64,000 nucleotides of DNA from a virus: IMG/VR virus record IMGVR_UViG_3300036826_000357, positions 21,017 through 85,016 of that record; one strand, 5' to 3'. The position numbers and the translations under genes are program-made. Below the pieces are notes generated by a model that saw only the letters and a program-made list of their open reading frames with translations, searched no databases and was not told where the DNA came from. Of the stretch, positions 14,801 through 22,030 are shown piece by piece. How positions within the stretch are numbered: position 1 is the first letter of the stretch; the number at the start of each line of letters is the position of its first letter.

Positions 14801-15003
14801 TCTCCTTCTGTTTCTTCGAGTTGCCGAATCGTCACTTCGATGCGGTCAACATGTCTCCCCCACCATCTGCGCACGTACAGGCTCCCAAGCAACCCTTTCA
14901 TGGTGGAGTCGACTTCGCGGTAGACCACGGATTGCTTCGTGCCGTGGCTTCTGACCAGCACGCGGACGGCCAGCGCACCGGGGACTTCTCGGGATCGCGC
15001 CAC
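14797..15003 (-). CDS. Small basic protein, 68 aa
   Basis: GTG 15003 behind AAAGGGGG. Mixed strand/helix content with a WWGRHVDRIEVTIRQLEE tail. Its stop overlaps the next start. Not recognised; moderate support from the ribosome site and tight packing. Confidence 0.5.
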   Translation of the reverse strand: MARSREVPGALAVRVLVRSHGTKQSVVYREVDSTMKGLLGSLYVRRWWGRHVDRIEVTIRQLEETEGE

Positions 15004-15033
15004 AAGACCAAGCCCCCTTTCCGAATGGGAAAA

Positions 15034-15630
15034 TCACTTCGGAGCGAGTTTCTTCGCCACCTTCCTGGCCACCGACTCCGGAACGGCCTGCGCCGGCAGC
15101 TTGAGCGGTTTGAGCTTCGGCTTGTACCGCATCCAGGGACCAATCCCCTGCGTCTGCACCTGTCCATGGGACCGCAGCCAGGCGAGGACACGCTGCGACG
15201 TATGCGTCCGCGTCTTCGAGACTTCCTGAATCTGTGACCGGGTCACCCACCGATCGCCAAGCTTCTCCAAGGCAGCCAGAATCTTTGCCTCGATCGGCGC
15301 GTAATGCGCCTGGTTGTAGCGGTGCAGATCGTAGCCGCGACTCCGGGGCAGACTCACTGCCACCGGAGCCATCGCCAGCAACCGCGCCGGCCGGCGCATC
15401 TTGAGCAGATGCTCATCATCGCCGAATGCCGGGACGCCTTTGAGCCCGTTCTCCCGCGTCAGCCCAAACAGCCGGTCGGCACGGTCAAGACACTTCCGAC
15501 ACAGATCACGAACCAGGGGTTTCCCGTTCGCGTCGATTACCGGCTTCCCGTGTTCATCGAACACCGCTCGCTGCCCAACTGCCGGCACTGCGCCGACATG
15601 CCAATCACACGCAATAATATCAACTTTCAC
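15034..15630 (-). CDS. Zinc-binding winged-helix protein, 198 aa
   Basis: ATG 15630. N-terminal C-D-W-H and C-R-K-C (residues ~8-45) make a zinc site. C-terminal residues ~120-175 (PIEAKILAALEKLGDRWVTR; SQIQEVSKTRTHTSQRVLAW) are a winged helix, and the tail is very basic (KPLKLPAQAVPESVARKVAK). Likely a DNA-binding regulator or nucleoid-type protein. Confidence 0.65.
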   Translation of the reverse strand: MKVDIIACDWHVGAVPAVGQRAVFDEHGKPVIDANGKPLVRDLCRKCLDRADRLFGLTRENGLKGVPAFGDDEHLLKMRRPARLLAMAPVAVSLPRSRGYDLHRYNQAHYAPIEAKILAALEKLGDRWVTRSQIQEVSKTRTHTSQRVLAWLRSHGQVQTQGIGPWMRYKPKLKPLKLPAQAVPESVARKVAKKLAPK

Positions 15631-15639
15631 TGGTAACGA

Positions 15640-15957
15640 TTACCCTCCAGCCGCCCGCTTCAAGCGGACGACGCCTTTCTCTTTTGCTTTCACTTTCACA
15701 GGTTTCCGCGCCGCCAGGATACTCATCCGCGCGTCGGCACGGGAATCAGTCGCGGCGAGATACGCGCGGTAGCCCTCGGAGCGCCGGTAGGTACGCGGGC
15801 GTAATCGCCGGCCGGTGCCGGACCAATACAGCCACGCGTCGCCGTCACAGACGGGACAGTGCACCGCGACCCGAAACTGATTCGGGCCAATTTCCTCGGT
15901 CGCGCCTTCCTTCGCCCACGCGTGATTCGCACCAAAACACCACTCGTAATTCGGCAT
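15640..15957 (-). CDS. Zinc-ribbon protein with basic tail, 105 aa
   Basis: ATG 15957. C-F-G-A-N-H near the N-terminus and H-C-P-V-C-D-G-D form a CxxC ribbon; the C-terminal ~30 residues are Lys/Arg-rich (KPVKVKAKEKGVVRLKR), likely contacting nucleic acid. Unknown role. Confidence 0.6.
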   Translation of the reverse strand: MPNYEWCFGANHAWAKEGATEEIGPNQFRVAVHCPVCDGDAWLYWSGTGRRLRPRTYRRSEGYRAYLAATDSRADARMSILAARKPVKVKAKEKGVVRLKRAAGG

Positions 15958-15981
15958 CAGTTCTGGTCGACTCCCTTTCTC

Positions 15982-16365
15982 CTAGGGACTGTACTCACAG
16001 GCGATATCAAGAAACTCGTCTTCATCCGTTTCAAGTAAGAGCTTCAGCGCCAGCATGTTGTCTCCAGCGGGTGGATGTCGCCGCACGGCGATCCCGTAAT
16101 ACTGATCGGGTACCCGCGTGTGCGGATGCAACCGTGCAACGACTCCACTCCACCAGATGTTGTAGAGATTCCCGTGTTGCGATCGGATGGTGACGTACAT
16201 GACACGCTCGTACTGTCGTGCTTGCCGTGGCGTCAGATAGCTCAGGAGCAATCGCTCCGCGCGAGCTTCGGCTTCGGATCGAGGCATCAGTGCGATACGC
16301 TTCTCGATGGCGGAATCCGGGAAGAGCCACTGTCGGAGCCAGCGTCGAAGCCGCCACAGCACCAT
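15982..16365 (-). CDS. LTPxQ-LLLE family protein, copy 1
   Basis: 127 aa from ATG 16365. The blocks LLLSYLTPRQARQYERVMYV, a G-N-L-Y-N-I strand, RRHPPAGDNMLALKLLLETD and EDEFLDIA match a small family widespread in phages and actinobacteria, with a conserved H-P, D-x-x-L-A and LLLE. No biochemical role is established. A diverged paralogue follows upstream at 16368-16838. Confidence 0.65.
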   Translation of the reverse strand: MVLWRLRRWLRQWLFPDSAIEKRIALMPRSEAEARAERLLLSYLTPRQARQYERVMYVTIRSQHGNLYNIWWSGVVARLHPHTRVPDQYYGIAVRRHPPAGDNMLALKLLLETDEDEFLDIACEYSP

Positions 16366-16367
16366 GG

Positions 16368-16838
16368 TCAGATCTTCACCCCCATATATCGTGCCGTCGC
16401 GAAAAACGCGGGCTCGTTCGTCTCCAGCAGTAACTTCACTGCCAGCATGCGATCCCCGTACGGGGGCGCTCCATCAGGATGGATACAGTACCGCACGCGC
16501 TGCGGCTGTTTCCCCTTGACCGGCTTCAGATGCTCCGTCCACGTATGCCGGACGCGGAACTTCCCACCCCGCGAGCCGGTGACTGCGAATTCCCCGTGCG
16601 CTTTGAGTGACCGCTTCTGTGCCGGCGTCAGATAGGACACCAGTAGCTGCCATGCGCGATCCGACTCCGCCGACAGTTTGGCCTGGTACTCTTGCCACCA
16701 CGCTTCATTGACCGGTTGATAATAGGTGCGTGGCGCGGCGATCAGCCGGTCCTGCTCGACGGTGATGGTGAAGTCAATGAACGGATCCCGGTCGAATCGG
16801 AACTCCAGCACACCGTCACCAGTTCGGATTCGCGCCAT
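16368..16838 (-). CDS. LTPxQ-LLLE family protein, copy 2
   Basis: 156 aa from ATG 16838. It repeats the family blocks: LLVSYLTPAQKRSLKAHGEF, VTGSRGGKFRV, YCIHPDGAPPYGDRMLAVKL and LLLETNEPAFFATA, with an N-terminal extension of ~45 residues. Its start touches the stop of the 16839-17117 gene. In bacteria this family often sits beside a short protein ending in an F-D-P-x-A-x-R-I motif, as here. Confidence 0.65.
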   Translation of the reverse strand: MARIRTGDGVLEFRFDRDPFIDFTITVEQDRLIAAPRTYYQPVNEAWWQEYQAKLSAESDRAWQLLVSYLTPAQKRSLKAHGEFAVTGSRGGKFRVRHTWTEHLKPVKGKQPQRVRYCIHPDGAPPYGDRMLAVKLLLETNEPAFFATARYMGVKI

Positions 16839-17117
16839 TCACCCGCCAACGAACGGCCGCGAGAACAGAATCCGCTTCGCCGTGGGATCGAACTCGCGGA
16901 TCTGATCCGGATGCTGACCCTGCTCGTCCGTCTCGAACGCCAGATGCTGCGCCTTCAGCATCGCGTCGAATAACTCGCCGGCCACCCGGACACTCTCGGC
17001 GTCACCTTCCTGCCAGGACAGGCGCGCGTCCCCGCCGATCCACTCGACTTCGGGAAACTGCGCCACGACGGTGCGAGGGAAGCTCTGTGCCGTCCCGATA
17101 ATATTGAACTGTCCCAT
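16839..17117 (-). CDS. Small partner protein of the LTPxQ-LLLE pair, 92 aa
   Basis: ATG 17117. Contains GGDARLSWQEGDAESV and the C-terminal block IREFDPTAKRILFSRPFVGG, which recurs in short proteins found next to the LTPxQ family. The three genes 15982-17117 appear to be a conserved cassette of unknown function. Confidence 0.6.
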   Translation of the reverse strand: MGQFNIIGTAQSFPRTVVAQFPEVEWIGGDARLSWQEGDAESVRVAGELFDAMLKAQHLAFETDEQGQHPDQIREFDPTAKRILFSRPFVGG

Positions 17118-17152
17118 CAGATCGACTCCTTCACCATGCGGTTCGATGTGAT

Positions 17153-17195
17153 TGACGGAATCCCCTTCCCCCGGCCCGTTTCGGGGATCCCGTCA
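17153..17195. repeat. Intergenic hairpin
   Basis: TGACGGAATCCCC pairs with GGGGATCCCGTCA across a C/G-rich loop, in the gap upstream of the 16839-17117 gene. The other ~100 nt of the gap up to palindrome copy 2 show no gene. No T-run follows on either strand. Confidence 0.55.
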
Positions 17196-17285
17196 CTGCT
17201 TCGTACACTGAGTGCCAGTTCCAATTGCACGACGCCGTGTGCGGCGCACGAACGCCGGCCGGTCCCCGGGGGTGCACCCATTCCG

Positions 17286-17305
17286 ATTTGACCACGTGGT
17301 CAAAT
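17286..17305. repeat. Perfect palindrome, copy 2
   Basis: ATTTGACCACGTGGTCAAAT, identical to copy 1. The TGA within it is the stop codon of the leftward 17300-17530 gene. Confidence 0.9.
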
Positions 17306-17530
17306 GCCTGTCGCGATCCCTGCCGCGCGCAGAAAGCCTGCCGCTAGCTGCCGGCAATGCTCCTTGGACAACGGACTCGTTGCCAGCCGCCGCGTCGGTA
17401 AGCCGGCTCCGCGTTGCACGATCACCAGCCGCGCCGGGAACACGCCATCCGGGGCGATGATTTCCACCTGCCGGCCATCCAGATCGGTCAAGATCGTGAT
17501 GTAGGTGTCGCCCGTCAGTGGATCGTTCAA
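17300..17530 (-). CDS. Small hypothetical protein ending in the palindrome
   Basis: 76 aa from TTG 17530, preceded by AAGGAGG at good spacing. Predicted beta-rich N-terminus (DTYITILTDLDGRQVEIIAP) then helices. Its stop codon lies inside palindrome copy 2. Preceded by promoter 17560-17588. Confidence 0.65.
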   Translation of the reverse strand: MNDPLTGDTYITILTDLDGRQVEIIAPDGVFPARLVIVQRGAGLPTRRLATSPLSKEHCRQLAAGFLRAAGIATGI

Positions 17531-17559
17531 CGCTGCCTCCTTCCATACGAGTCCAGGTA

Positions 17560-17588
17560 CAGATAATGCCGACTCTGCCTTTTGTCAA
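17560..17588 (-). promoter_or_regulatory. Sigma70-like leftward promoter
   Basis: TTGACA (17588-17583), 17-nt spacer, TATCTG (17565-17560), ~25-nt leader containing the AAGGAGG of the 17300-17530 gene. The -35 box overlaps the stop region of the 17585-17815 gene. Confidence 0.65.
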
Positions 17589-17815
17589 CACCCGGGATGG
17601 TGGCTCTGTAAGTGCAGAGCAATCACCAGCCAATCCGCCCCCGCCGCCTGTTCCGCCTCGGTTCCAATCTCGCCGGCACTGAGCTTCCCGAGTGTGGCGA
17701 CCGGGATCATCCGCGTGACGAGACGTTGCCAGCACAGCCGGCAGTACACCGTCGCATGCGGCGGCTCGTCGGTGACGATGATTTGGATCGGCAGCAGATC
17801 GTCGTTCTCAGCCAT
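17585..17815 (-). CDS. Small CxxC/His protein, 76 aa
   Basis: ATG 17815, overlapping the upstream gene by 8 nt. Contains YCRLCWQRL and a C-terminal ALHLQSHHPGC, giving a possible C2H2-type zinc site. Role unknown. Confidence 0.6.
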   Translation of the reverse strand: MAENDDLLPIQIIVTDEPPHATVYCRLCWQRLVTRMIPVATLGKLSAGEIGTEAEQAAGADWLVIALHLQSHHPGC

Positions 17816-17990
17816 CTTCGGGCTTCTCCACCAGATCGAGGACTTCGCAGACAAGCTTGTAGGCTTTCCGCAGCCGCTCCAACACGGCCTTGTTCCCAGC
17901 CTTCGCTGCCAGTCCCCGCGCCAGGACAATATCCGTTCCGGCGTGCGAGACGTAGCGCTCGATCGATTCCTCCTTCAGTACGTTCTTCAT
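17808..17990 (-). CDS. Small helical protein, 60 aa
   Basis: ATG 17990. Helix-rich, basic then acidic (KAVLERLRKAYKLVCEVLDL, EKPEDG). ATGA/overlap arrangement with both neighbours. Unrecognised. Confidence 0.6.
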   Translation of the reverse strand: MKNVLKEESIERYVSHAGTDIVLARGLAAKAGNKAVLERLRKAYKLVCEVLDLVEKPEDG

Positions 17991-18280
17991 CGGTCCTGCT
18001 GCCGTTCCCATTCCATCCACGCCTCTGCTTCGCCGAGCTTCACGCCCCCGCACGTCTTGCAGGTATGCGGATTCTCACTCAGCGTCTTCGCCATGGACGG
18101 CGGGGAGCCGCATGTCGGGCAGTCGTCGCGATCGTCCCGGTACACAAAGCGGGGCTGCGGGCTGTGACCGAGTTTGGTCTCGATCTTCACGAGCGTCCGC
18201 TCGATGCGATCGAAGGTCTCGTTGAGTCGCCGAATGCTCTGCTGGATTTGCTCCATGAGCCTGAATTCTTGTGGGGTCAC
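17987..18280 (-). CDS. Coiled-coil plus zinc-ribbon protein, 97 aa
   Basis: GTG 18280 behind AAGGAGG. N-terminal helix (RLMEQIQQSIRRLNETFDRI) followed by two Cys pairs (CPTCGSPPS; CKTCGG) about 22 residues apart, a rubredoxin-like zinc ribbon. Possibly nucleic-acid binding. Confidence 0.65.
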   Translation of the reverse strand: MTPQEFRLMEQIQQSIRRLNETFDRIERTLVKIETKLGHSPQPRFVYRDDRDDCPTCGSPPSMAKTLSENPHTCKTCGGVKLGEAEAWMEWERQQDR

Positions 18281-18516
18281 TTGTTCTCCTCCTTCCCTGG
18301 TATCTGGCAGGCACACACCGTCCCGCCAGCCACCTGTCCGCGTGCATACTCCCGCTCGATGTCGCCATCGGCGTAGAGCGTCACGTTCTCGCCGGCTGCA
18401 CGTCCCTGGTTGCGATGCGACTGCCAGACGTACTCCCAGAAGCATCGCACAGCCGCATCGTGATCGGTCCCGGTGTGTACGGTCCCGATGTTGCCAACGA
18501 CCACTTCGTAGGTCAT
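18277..18516 (-). CDS. EVVVGNIGTV-type small phage protein, 79 aa
   Basis: ATG 18516. TYEVVVGNIGTVHTGTDHDA followed by GRAAGENVTLYADGD resembles a short protein found in many phages, predicted as a small alpha/beta fold with no known role. Coupled to the next gene by an overlap. Confidence 0.65.
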   Translation of the reverse strand: MTYEVVVGNIGTVHTGTDHDAAVRCFWEYVWQSHRNQGRAAGENVTLYADGDIEREYARGQVAGGTVCACQIPGKEENK

Positions 18517-18529
18517 CCGCCAAGCCCTC

Positions 18530-18622
18530 TCATCGCGGGTTCAGGTCGTCGCGATCCGCGAGTGCGACCAGTCCAACCACCGCGAGCGTACCGCCCACGG
18601 CAATCATGCCAAGTATCGTCAA
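18530..18622 (-). CDS. Single-TM microprotein, 30 aa
   Basis: TTG 18622 behind GGAGG; overlaps the upstream stop. The TM segment LGMIAVGGTLAVVGLVALA is followed by an acidic-basic tail (DRDDLNPR). Size and packing support a true membrane microprotein. Confidence 0.55.
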   Translation of the reverse strand: MTILGMIAVGGTLAVVGLVALADRDDLNPR

Positions 18623-18888
18623 GGCTTGTCCTCCTTTCGTTGCTCAGTGTTCCGCCGCAACGCGAGTGCCAGGTTCCGGAACACGGCGTGTGCCTCGGAA
18701 TGGAAATCCCGCTGCGCTTGCCTCGCCAGATTCAGCAATGCGATCGGAAGTCCCGGCCCCTCGTACTCTCCGGAGACAACGCCCCGGAGATACTGAATCA
18801 GGCTCCAGCGCGATGCCTGGTCGAGCTTGCCCGCAGCTTCGAGCAAGCCGGCAAACTGCGCTGGAGTCATGGATGGAATCAGTGTCAT
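18619..18888 (-). CDS. Helical hypothetical protein, 89 aa
   Basis: ATG 18888. Two to three helices (AQFAGLLEAAGKLDQASRWS; ALLNLARQAQRDFHSEAHAV), charged C-terminus. No recognised domain. A G/C hairpin precedes it at 18911-18938. Confidence 0.65.
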   Translation of the reverse strand: MTLIPSMTPAQFAGLLEAAGKLDQASRWSLIQYLRGVVSGEYEGPGLPIALLNLARQAQRDFHSEAHAVFRNLALALRRNTEQRKEDKP

Positions 18889-18910
18889 AGGTTGGTGATC
18901 GGTCCTTTCT

Positions 18911-18938
18911 GCCCCCGGAGGGGGAATCCCCCGGGGGC
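18911..18938. repeat. Intergenic G/C hairpin downstream of DUF932-like gene
   Basis: GCCCCCGG pairs with CCGGGGGC, with an inner GGGGA/TCCCC stem. It directly follows the stop of the 368-aa gene. There is no T-tract, so it may act as a processing or weak termination signal. Confidence 0.5.
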
Positions 18939-18954
18939 GGTTATGGGTTGGTGG

Positions 18955-20061
18955 TTAGTCAACGAGTTCCCCGTCGACATCCTCGGCCTTGCCGAGCGTG
19001 CCGTCCACGATCTGACCGGCCATCCGCTCAAGCTCCAGCCGGCGAACCGGCGTGACCGTCTTCGCCTGCGCGATCCAACTCAGCGCGTTACTCGCGCGCC
19101 ATGTCGTCTCGCCTTCAGGCAGGTTCACGATGTCCGGCCCGTTGAAGGCATCCTCTGCCTGCCGGTACTCCTCCTTCGAGAGCAGCGTCTTCAGATGCGC
19201 CAGGCCCTTGAACGTGATCCCGGAGTCTGCCGCCTTCTTGATGCGCGCGACGATGCTGTCTCGCCGCTCCTGACTGAAGACCGCCTTGACGGCATCGAAC
19301 GTGGCCGACTTGGTGGTCTCATGGTCCAGCCGGTAGGTCTCCGCCGAGAACACGATGTCCTCGGTGAGCTTCCGGCCCAGATGCACCTGGCCGAACACGT
19401 CCTCGGTGGTCATGCCGTTCAGACACACCAACCGCTCGAAGAACGCGCGGATGCTGTTCTTCCCGTCGCCGAATTCGCTGTTGCTCCACTCGGCTCCGAA
19501 CACGCCCCACTCGCCAGGGAGTAGCTCGATCACGTCACTGCCGATGGCGCGCAGCGACACGCGGGTCTCGGTCACGAGCCCACCGTAGGGCTGGGCACCG
19601 ACCGCCTGCATCGCGTTGACCACCGCGTCGAGCAGTGGCCGCGAGTCGATGCGGCGGAACTTGTCGGACAGCACGCCGAGCGCCTGCCCGTTCACGCGCC
19701 GAACCAGGTAGCTCGACGGTGAGTGATGATAGGTCTCGTTGAGGATGTGGATGAGGAGTTCACGCTGCCATGCGGCACCGTCGAAGAGCTTGCCGGCATA
19801 CCGGCCGTCCACGCCACCCTTCTGGAACACCTGTGTCCGCGCGTGCGGATGCAGCGGCGCAAGGAAATCCTGCGGGCCGCGTAGCACCAACTCGCGCGTC
19901 GTCTCGTCTGCCGTGCCGTACTGCATGGCGCGACCGGCGATGAGGGAGTCCTGAATCATGCGCTGCCCCGTGGCCTCGATCACAGCCTGCGAATTCCGGA
20001 GGCGCTGATCGATGGTCGCACGAAGCTTCGCTTCTGCTTCCCTTCCATTGGTAATGTTCAT
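18955..20061 (-). CDS. DUF932-like phage protein
   Basis: 368 aa from ATG 20061, with A/G-rich AAGAGAAAGAG as ribosome site. The segments ALGVLSDKFRRIDSRPLLDA, ETRVSLRAIGSDVIELLPGE, SNSEFGDGKNSIRAFFERL and VCLNGM fit DUF932 proteins, which are common in phages and plasmids and of unknown function. It is the largest gene of the left arm and has its own promoter (20115-20143). Confidence 0.65.
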   Translation of the reverse strand: MNITNGREAEAKLRATIDQRLRNSQAVIEATGQRMIQDSLIAGRAMQYGTADETTRELVLRGPQDFLAPLHPHARTQVFQKGGVDGRYAGKLFDGAAWQRELLIHILNETYHHSPSSYLVRRVNGQALGVLSDKFRRIDSRPLLDAVVNAMQAVGAQPYGGLVTETRVSLRAIGSDVIELLPGEWGVFGAEWSNSEFGDGKNSIRAFFERLVCLNGMTTEDVFGQVHLGRKLTEDIVFSAETYRLDHETTKSATFDAVKAVFSQERRDSIVARIKKAADSGITFKGLAHLKTLLSKEEYRQAEDAFNGPDIVNLPEGETTWRASNALSWIAQAKTVTPVRRLELERMAGQIVDGTLGKAEDVDGELVD

Positions 20062-20114
20062 TGCTTGTCTCTTTCTCTTCTTTCCGCCCACTCGGGGGCC
20101 TGTTTGATGATGTG

Positions 20115-20143
20115 AATCTGGGTCCGGTTGTGGTCTTTGTCAA
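20115..20143 (-). promoter_or_regulatory. Leftward promoter of DUF932-like gene
   Basis: TTGACA (20143-20138), 17-nt spacer, CAGATT (20120-20115), leader of ~50 nt. The -10 box is weak. Confidence 0.5.
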
Positions 20144-20168
20144 GGGTCTGGTCTCGTCTCACTTTCCG

Positions 20169-20193
20169 CTCCGGGGAGGGTCGCTCCCCGGAG
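20169..20193. repeat. Perfect 10-bp hairpin
   Basis: CTCCGGGGAG and CTCCCCGGAG separated by five bases, between the stop of the membrane gene 20208-20354 and the promoter 20115-20143. A T-rich tract is absent on the minus strand; on the plus strand CTTTCGGTTGT follows. Possible terminator or insulator. Confidence 0.5.
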
Positions 20194-20207
20194 CTTTCGG
20201 TTGTCCG

Positions 20208-20354
20208 TTACCCGAACAGGAGCCAGTCGATGGCGGGGATCAGTGTCGGGGCCATGCAGGCCATTGCCGCGACGAGCGCGAGCCCAGCGGCCATCGTGTC
20301 ACTGAACGCCTTCCCATCCTTCTCCCATGCGGGAGTCTTCGTTGGACGTGCCAT
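20208..20354 (-). CDS. Small membrane protein, 48 aa
   Basis: ATG 20354 overlaps the upstream TAA (TAATG). A hydrophilic N-terminus (ARPTKTPAWEKDGK) is followed by a hydrophobic stretch AAGLALVAAMACMAP with a short amphipathic end. Unrecognised. Confidence 0.55.
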   Translation of the reverse strand: MARPTKTPAWEKDGKAFSDTMAAGLALVAAMACMAPTLIPAIDWLLFG

Positions 20355-20560
20355 TAGCTGACTACCTCCGTAGTAGTAACCTCGGTCGGGTGATGCTCGA
20401 ACACTGCATTGAGCACCGGCACCTTCGCGATCAGCGTCCCGGCCAGGATCACCGGCAGAACGCGCATCGTCGCTTCGGCAGCGACCAGGATGAGAAACTC
20501 CGCGAACCGATCACGGGCTTTCTCATGCTTCTTCGGAACGTGATGCCGCACCTTACTCAT
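20354..20560 (-). CDS. Small membrane protein with basic N-terminus, 68 aa
   Basis: ATG 20560. N-terminus rich in His and Lys (SKVRHHVPKKHEKARDRF), then a long hydrophobic stretch (FLILVAAEATMRVLPVILAG). Followed directly by the 48-aa membrane protein. Transcribed from 20685-20712. Confidence 0.6.
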   Translation of the reverse strand: MSKVRHHVPKKHEKARDRFAEFLILVAAEATMRVLPVILAGTLIAKVPVLNAVFEHHPTEVTTTEVVS

Positions 20561-20684
20561 TGAACCTACTGTACCTTTCTTTTTGGCATGCGATTGGAGC
20601 CGCATGCGGGGGTTGGATTTCGGTCGGTTCCAGCCTCTCGGTTGTTGTCCCTGTCTCGTCCTCCTTTCCTTTCTCTCTGACCCC

Positions 20685-20712
20685 ATTGTAAGGCGGGTCG
20701 ATTCTTTGTCAA
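20685..20712 (-). promoter_or_regulatory. Sigma70-like leftward promoter
   Basis: TTGACA (20712-20707), 16-nt spacer, TACAAT (20690-20685); close to consensus. It gives a ~120-nt leader before ATG 20560. This leader contains a short frame (MPKRKVQ) and no other gene. Confidence 0.75.
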
Positions 20713-20774
20713 GGCCACCGAACTATCGAACGTTGCTGGCCTTTTGCGGCTCACACGCCGCGCGGAAGCGTACC

Positions 20775-20909
20775 TCATCGAAACGTGGTCCGAACTTCCC
20801 GGAAGAGCGCACAGTACGCCTCCATGGCCAGGTCCGCGTGCGTGCGGTCAGTAACGGTGTGGTACCAGCGGACTTGCTCCGCCGCCCACTCGAAGTGTTG
20901 CTTTGTCAT
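20775..20909 (-). CDS. Leaderless small protein, 44 aa
   Basis: Starts at ATG 20909, six nt after a -10 box, with the conserved start ATGACAAAG. Sequence is mixed (MTKQHFEWAAEQVRWYHTVT) with a short helical tail. No ribosome site can exist in so short a leader. It is the first leftward gene of the divergent control region and so probably made early. Confidence 0.6.
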   Translation of the reverse strand: MTKQHFEWAAEQVRWYHTVTDRTHADLAMEAYCALFREVRTTFR

Positions 20910-20915
20910 ACCCCT

Positions 20916-20943
20916 AATCTAGTCACCTTCTGTCCTTTGTCAA
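20916..20943 (-). promoter_or_regulatory. Leaderless-type leftward promoter in divergent control region
   Basis: TTGACA (20943-20938), 16-nt spacer, TAGATT (20921-20916), six nt to ATGACAAAG. It faces the rightward promoter at 20998-21025; the 54 nt between hold GGTTGACCCGAAGTTAA, a possible operator. Confidence 0.75.
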
Positions 20944-20997
20944 GGACGCTGTTTTTCCCCTGACTTTCCGCCAGGTTGACCCGAAGTTAAGGCCCCC

Positions 20998-21025
20998 TTG
21001 ACGAAAGTCAACCCCGCCTTACCAT
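20998..21025 (+). promoter_or_regulatory. Leaderless-type rightward promoter
   Basis: TTGACG (20998-21003), 16-nt spacer, TACCAT (21020-21025), eight nt to ATGACAAAG at 21034. The -35 box lies in an inverted repeat TTGAC-GAAA-GTCAA (20998-21011), a likely operator. Confidence 0.7.
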
Positions 21026-21033
21026 GGGGAGCC

Positions 21034-21222
21034 ATGACAAAGAATCAACGGAGCACCGCGATCGAGGTACTCGGAGAAGCCGAGCGATTACGGGTACTTG
21101 TGGCCAAGCTCCTGGCCGCGCCAACCGTCGTCACGCCCACCGCACTAGCCTGTGCGCGCGGGATCGTGGCCCGGCTCGAAGCCCTGGACCAGGCCAATTC
21201 CTCAACGAAGTCGCGAGCTTAA
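21034..21222 (+). CDS. Small helical protein at head of rightward operon, 62 aa
   Basis: Leaderless ATG 21034 (MTKNQRSTAIEVLGEAERLR). The helix-rich chain, small size and first position suit a regulator, but no HTH is evident. It shares its N-terminal MTK and ATGACAAAG start with the divergent 20775-20909 gene and the next gene. Confidence 0.65.
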   Translation: MTKNQRSTAIEVLGEAERLRVLVAKLLAAPTVVTPTALACARGIVARLEALDQANSSTKSRA

Positions 21223-21230
21223 AGTGGGTA

Positions 21231-21258
21231 TTGACAAAGGACGATGGGTGCTTACATT
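21231..21258 (+). promoter_or_regulatory. Leaderless-type rightward promoter
   Basis: TTGACA (21231-21236), 16-nt spacer, TACATT (21253-21258), six nt to ATGACAAAG at 21265. Confidence 0.75.
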
Positions 21259-21264
21259 AAGGCC

Positions 21265-21423
21265 ATGACAAAGAGTGACCCAGAAGGAGGCTGTGCGATG
21301 TTCGACTTTGGCGCGGCGGGCTACATCGTGATGGAAGCTCTCGAAGCCTACTTGATACGTTTCCGCGCTGGGACCGAGACAATCGTGTTCATGGACCCAT
21401 GGATGGAAGGTGCACACCGATGA
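21265..21423 (+). CDS. Small protein with leaderless and internal starts, 52 aa
   Basis: ATG 21265 would be at +1 of a leaderless mRNA. An internal ATG at 21298 is behind a perfect AGAAGGAGG. Product: MTKSDPEGGCAMFDFGAAGY, then helical (VMEALEAYLIRF) and strand-rich (TETIVFMDPWMEG). The first codons may be a leader peptide for the internal start. Unrecognised. Confidence 0.6.
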   Translation: MTKSDPEGGCAMFDFGAAGYIVMEALEAYLIRFRAGTETIVFMDPWMEGAHR

Positions 21424-21437
21424 AGAAGGAGGCTGCG

Positions 21438-21857
21438 ATGACGCTGTGCAGAATTTGCCAAGAGCATCCCGCATTCGACAACACGGGCGTATGCCGGTGG
21501 GAATCGTGCGAGCGTGAAGCTCAGAAGGTAGCCATAAAGCTCGATGACGCGATCAAGAGCTTCAGGAAGGCGCAGCACGACTACGCCGACTACGGCGCGG
21601 GCGATACTGAGCCCGACACCGAATTCGAGCACAGTCTCATGCGCGCGTACCACGGGACGGAAGATGTCCCGACAACGGCGGATGCCTGGCAACTCTACCA
21701 CGAGATGAAGTGCGGCCGGGCCGCGAAGGCACTGAGTAGTGCCACACGTCGCTGCGTGCGACTCATCCTGAAGGCTCCGATGAAGGACCGCGCCGCGATC
21801 CGGAAGACTCTCGAAGCGAACTTGTGGCGACTCACCGACAGCCTGAGGGACCGATGA
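21438..21857 (+). CDS. Zinc-ribbon helical protein, 139 aa
   Basis: ATG 21438 behind AAGAAGGAGG; another ATG at 21420 is in frame. N-terminal Cys pairs (LCRICQEH, CRWESC) form a zinc ribbon, followed by a long helical region. Its ribosome-site block (GAAGGAGGCTG) nearly repeats that of the previous gene. Confidence 0.65.
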   Translation: MTLCRICQEHPAFDNTGVCRWESCEREAQKVAIKLDDAIKSFRKAQHDYADYGAGDTEPDTEFEHSLMRAYHGTEDVPTTADAWQLYHEMKCGRAAKALSSATRRCVRLILKAPMKDRAAIRKTLEANLWRLTDSLRDR

Positions 21858-22030
21858 CCGAACGATTCGAGGACTGGTTCGAGCGTATCTCGAAGCTCTC
21901 GCCGACACGCGAGTTCCATTGCGTGATCTGCAAGACGCGACTGCTCGCCAAGCAGACCTGCTTCGATGAGAAGGCGCGACCATTCTGCAACGACCACATC
22001 GGGCTGCTGCCCGGAAAGGAAAATCGATGA
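21854..22030 (+). CDS. Small zinc-ribbon protein, 58 aa
   Basis: ATG 21854 (ATGA overlap). C-V-I-C-K and C-F-D-E-K-A-R-P-F-C-N-D-H form a treble-clef-type zinc site (two Cys, then Cys and His). Unknown role. Confidence 0.65.
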   Translation: MTERFEDWFERISKLSPTREFHCVICKTRLLAKQTCFDEKARPFCNDHIGLLPGKENR

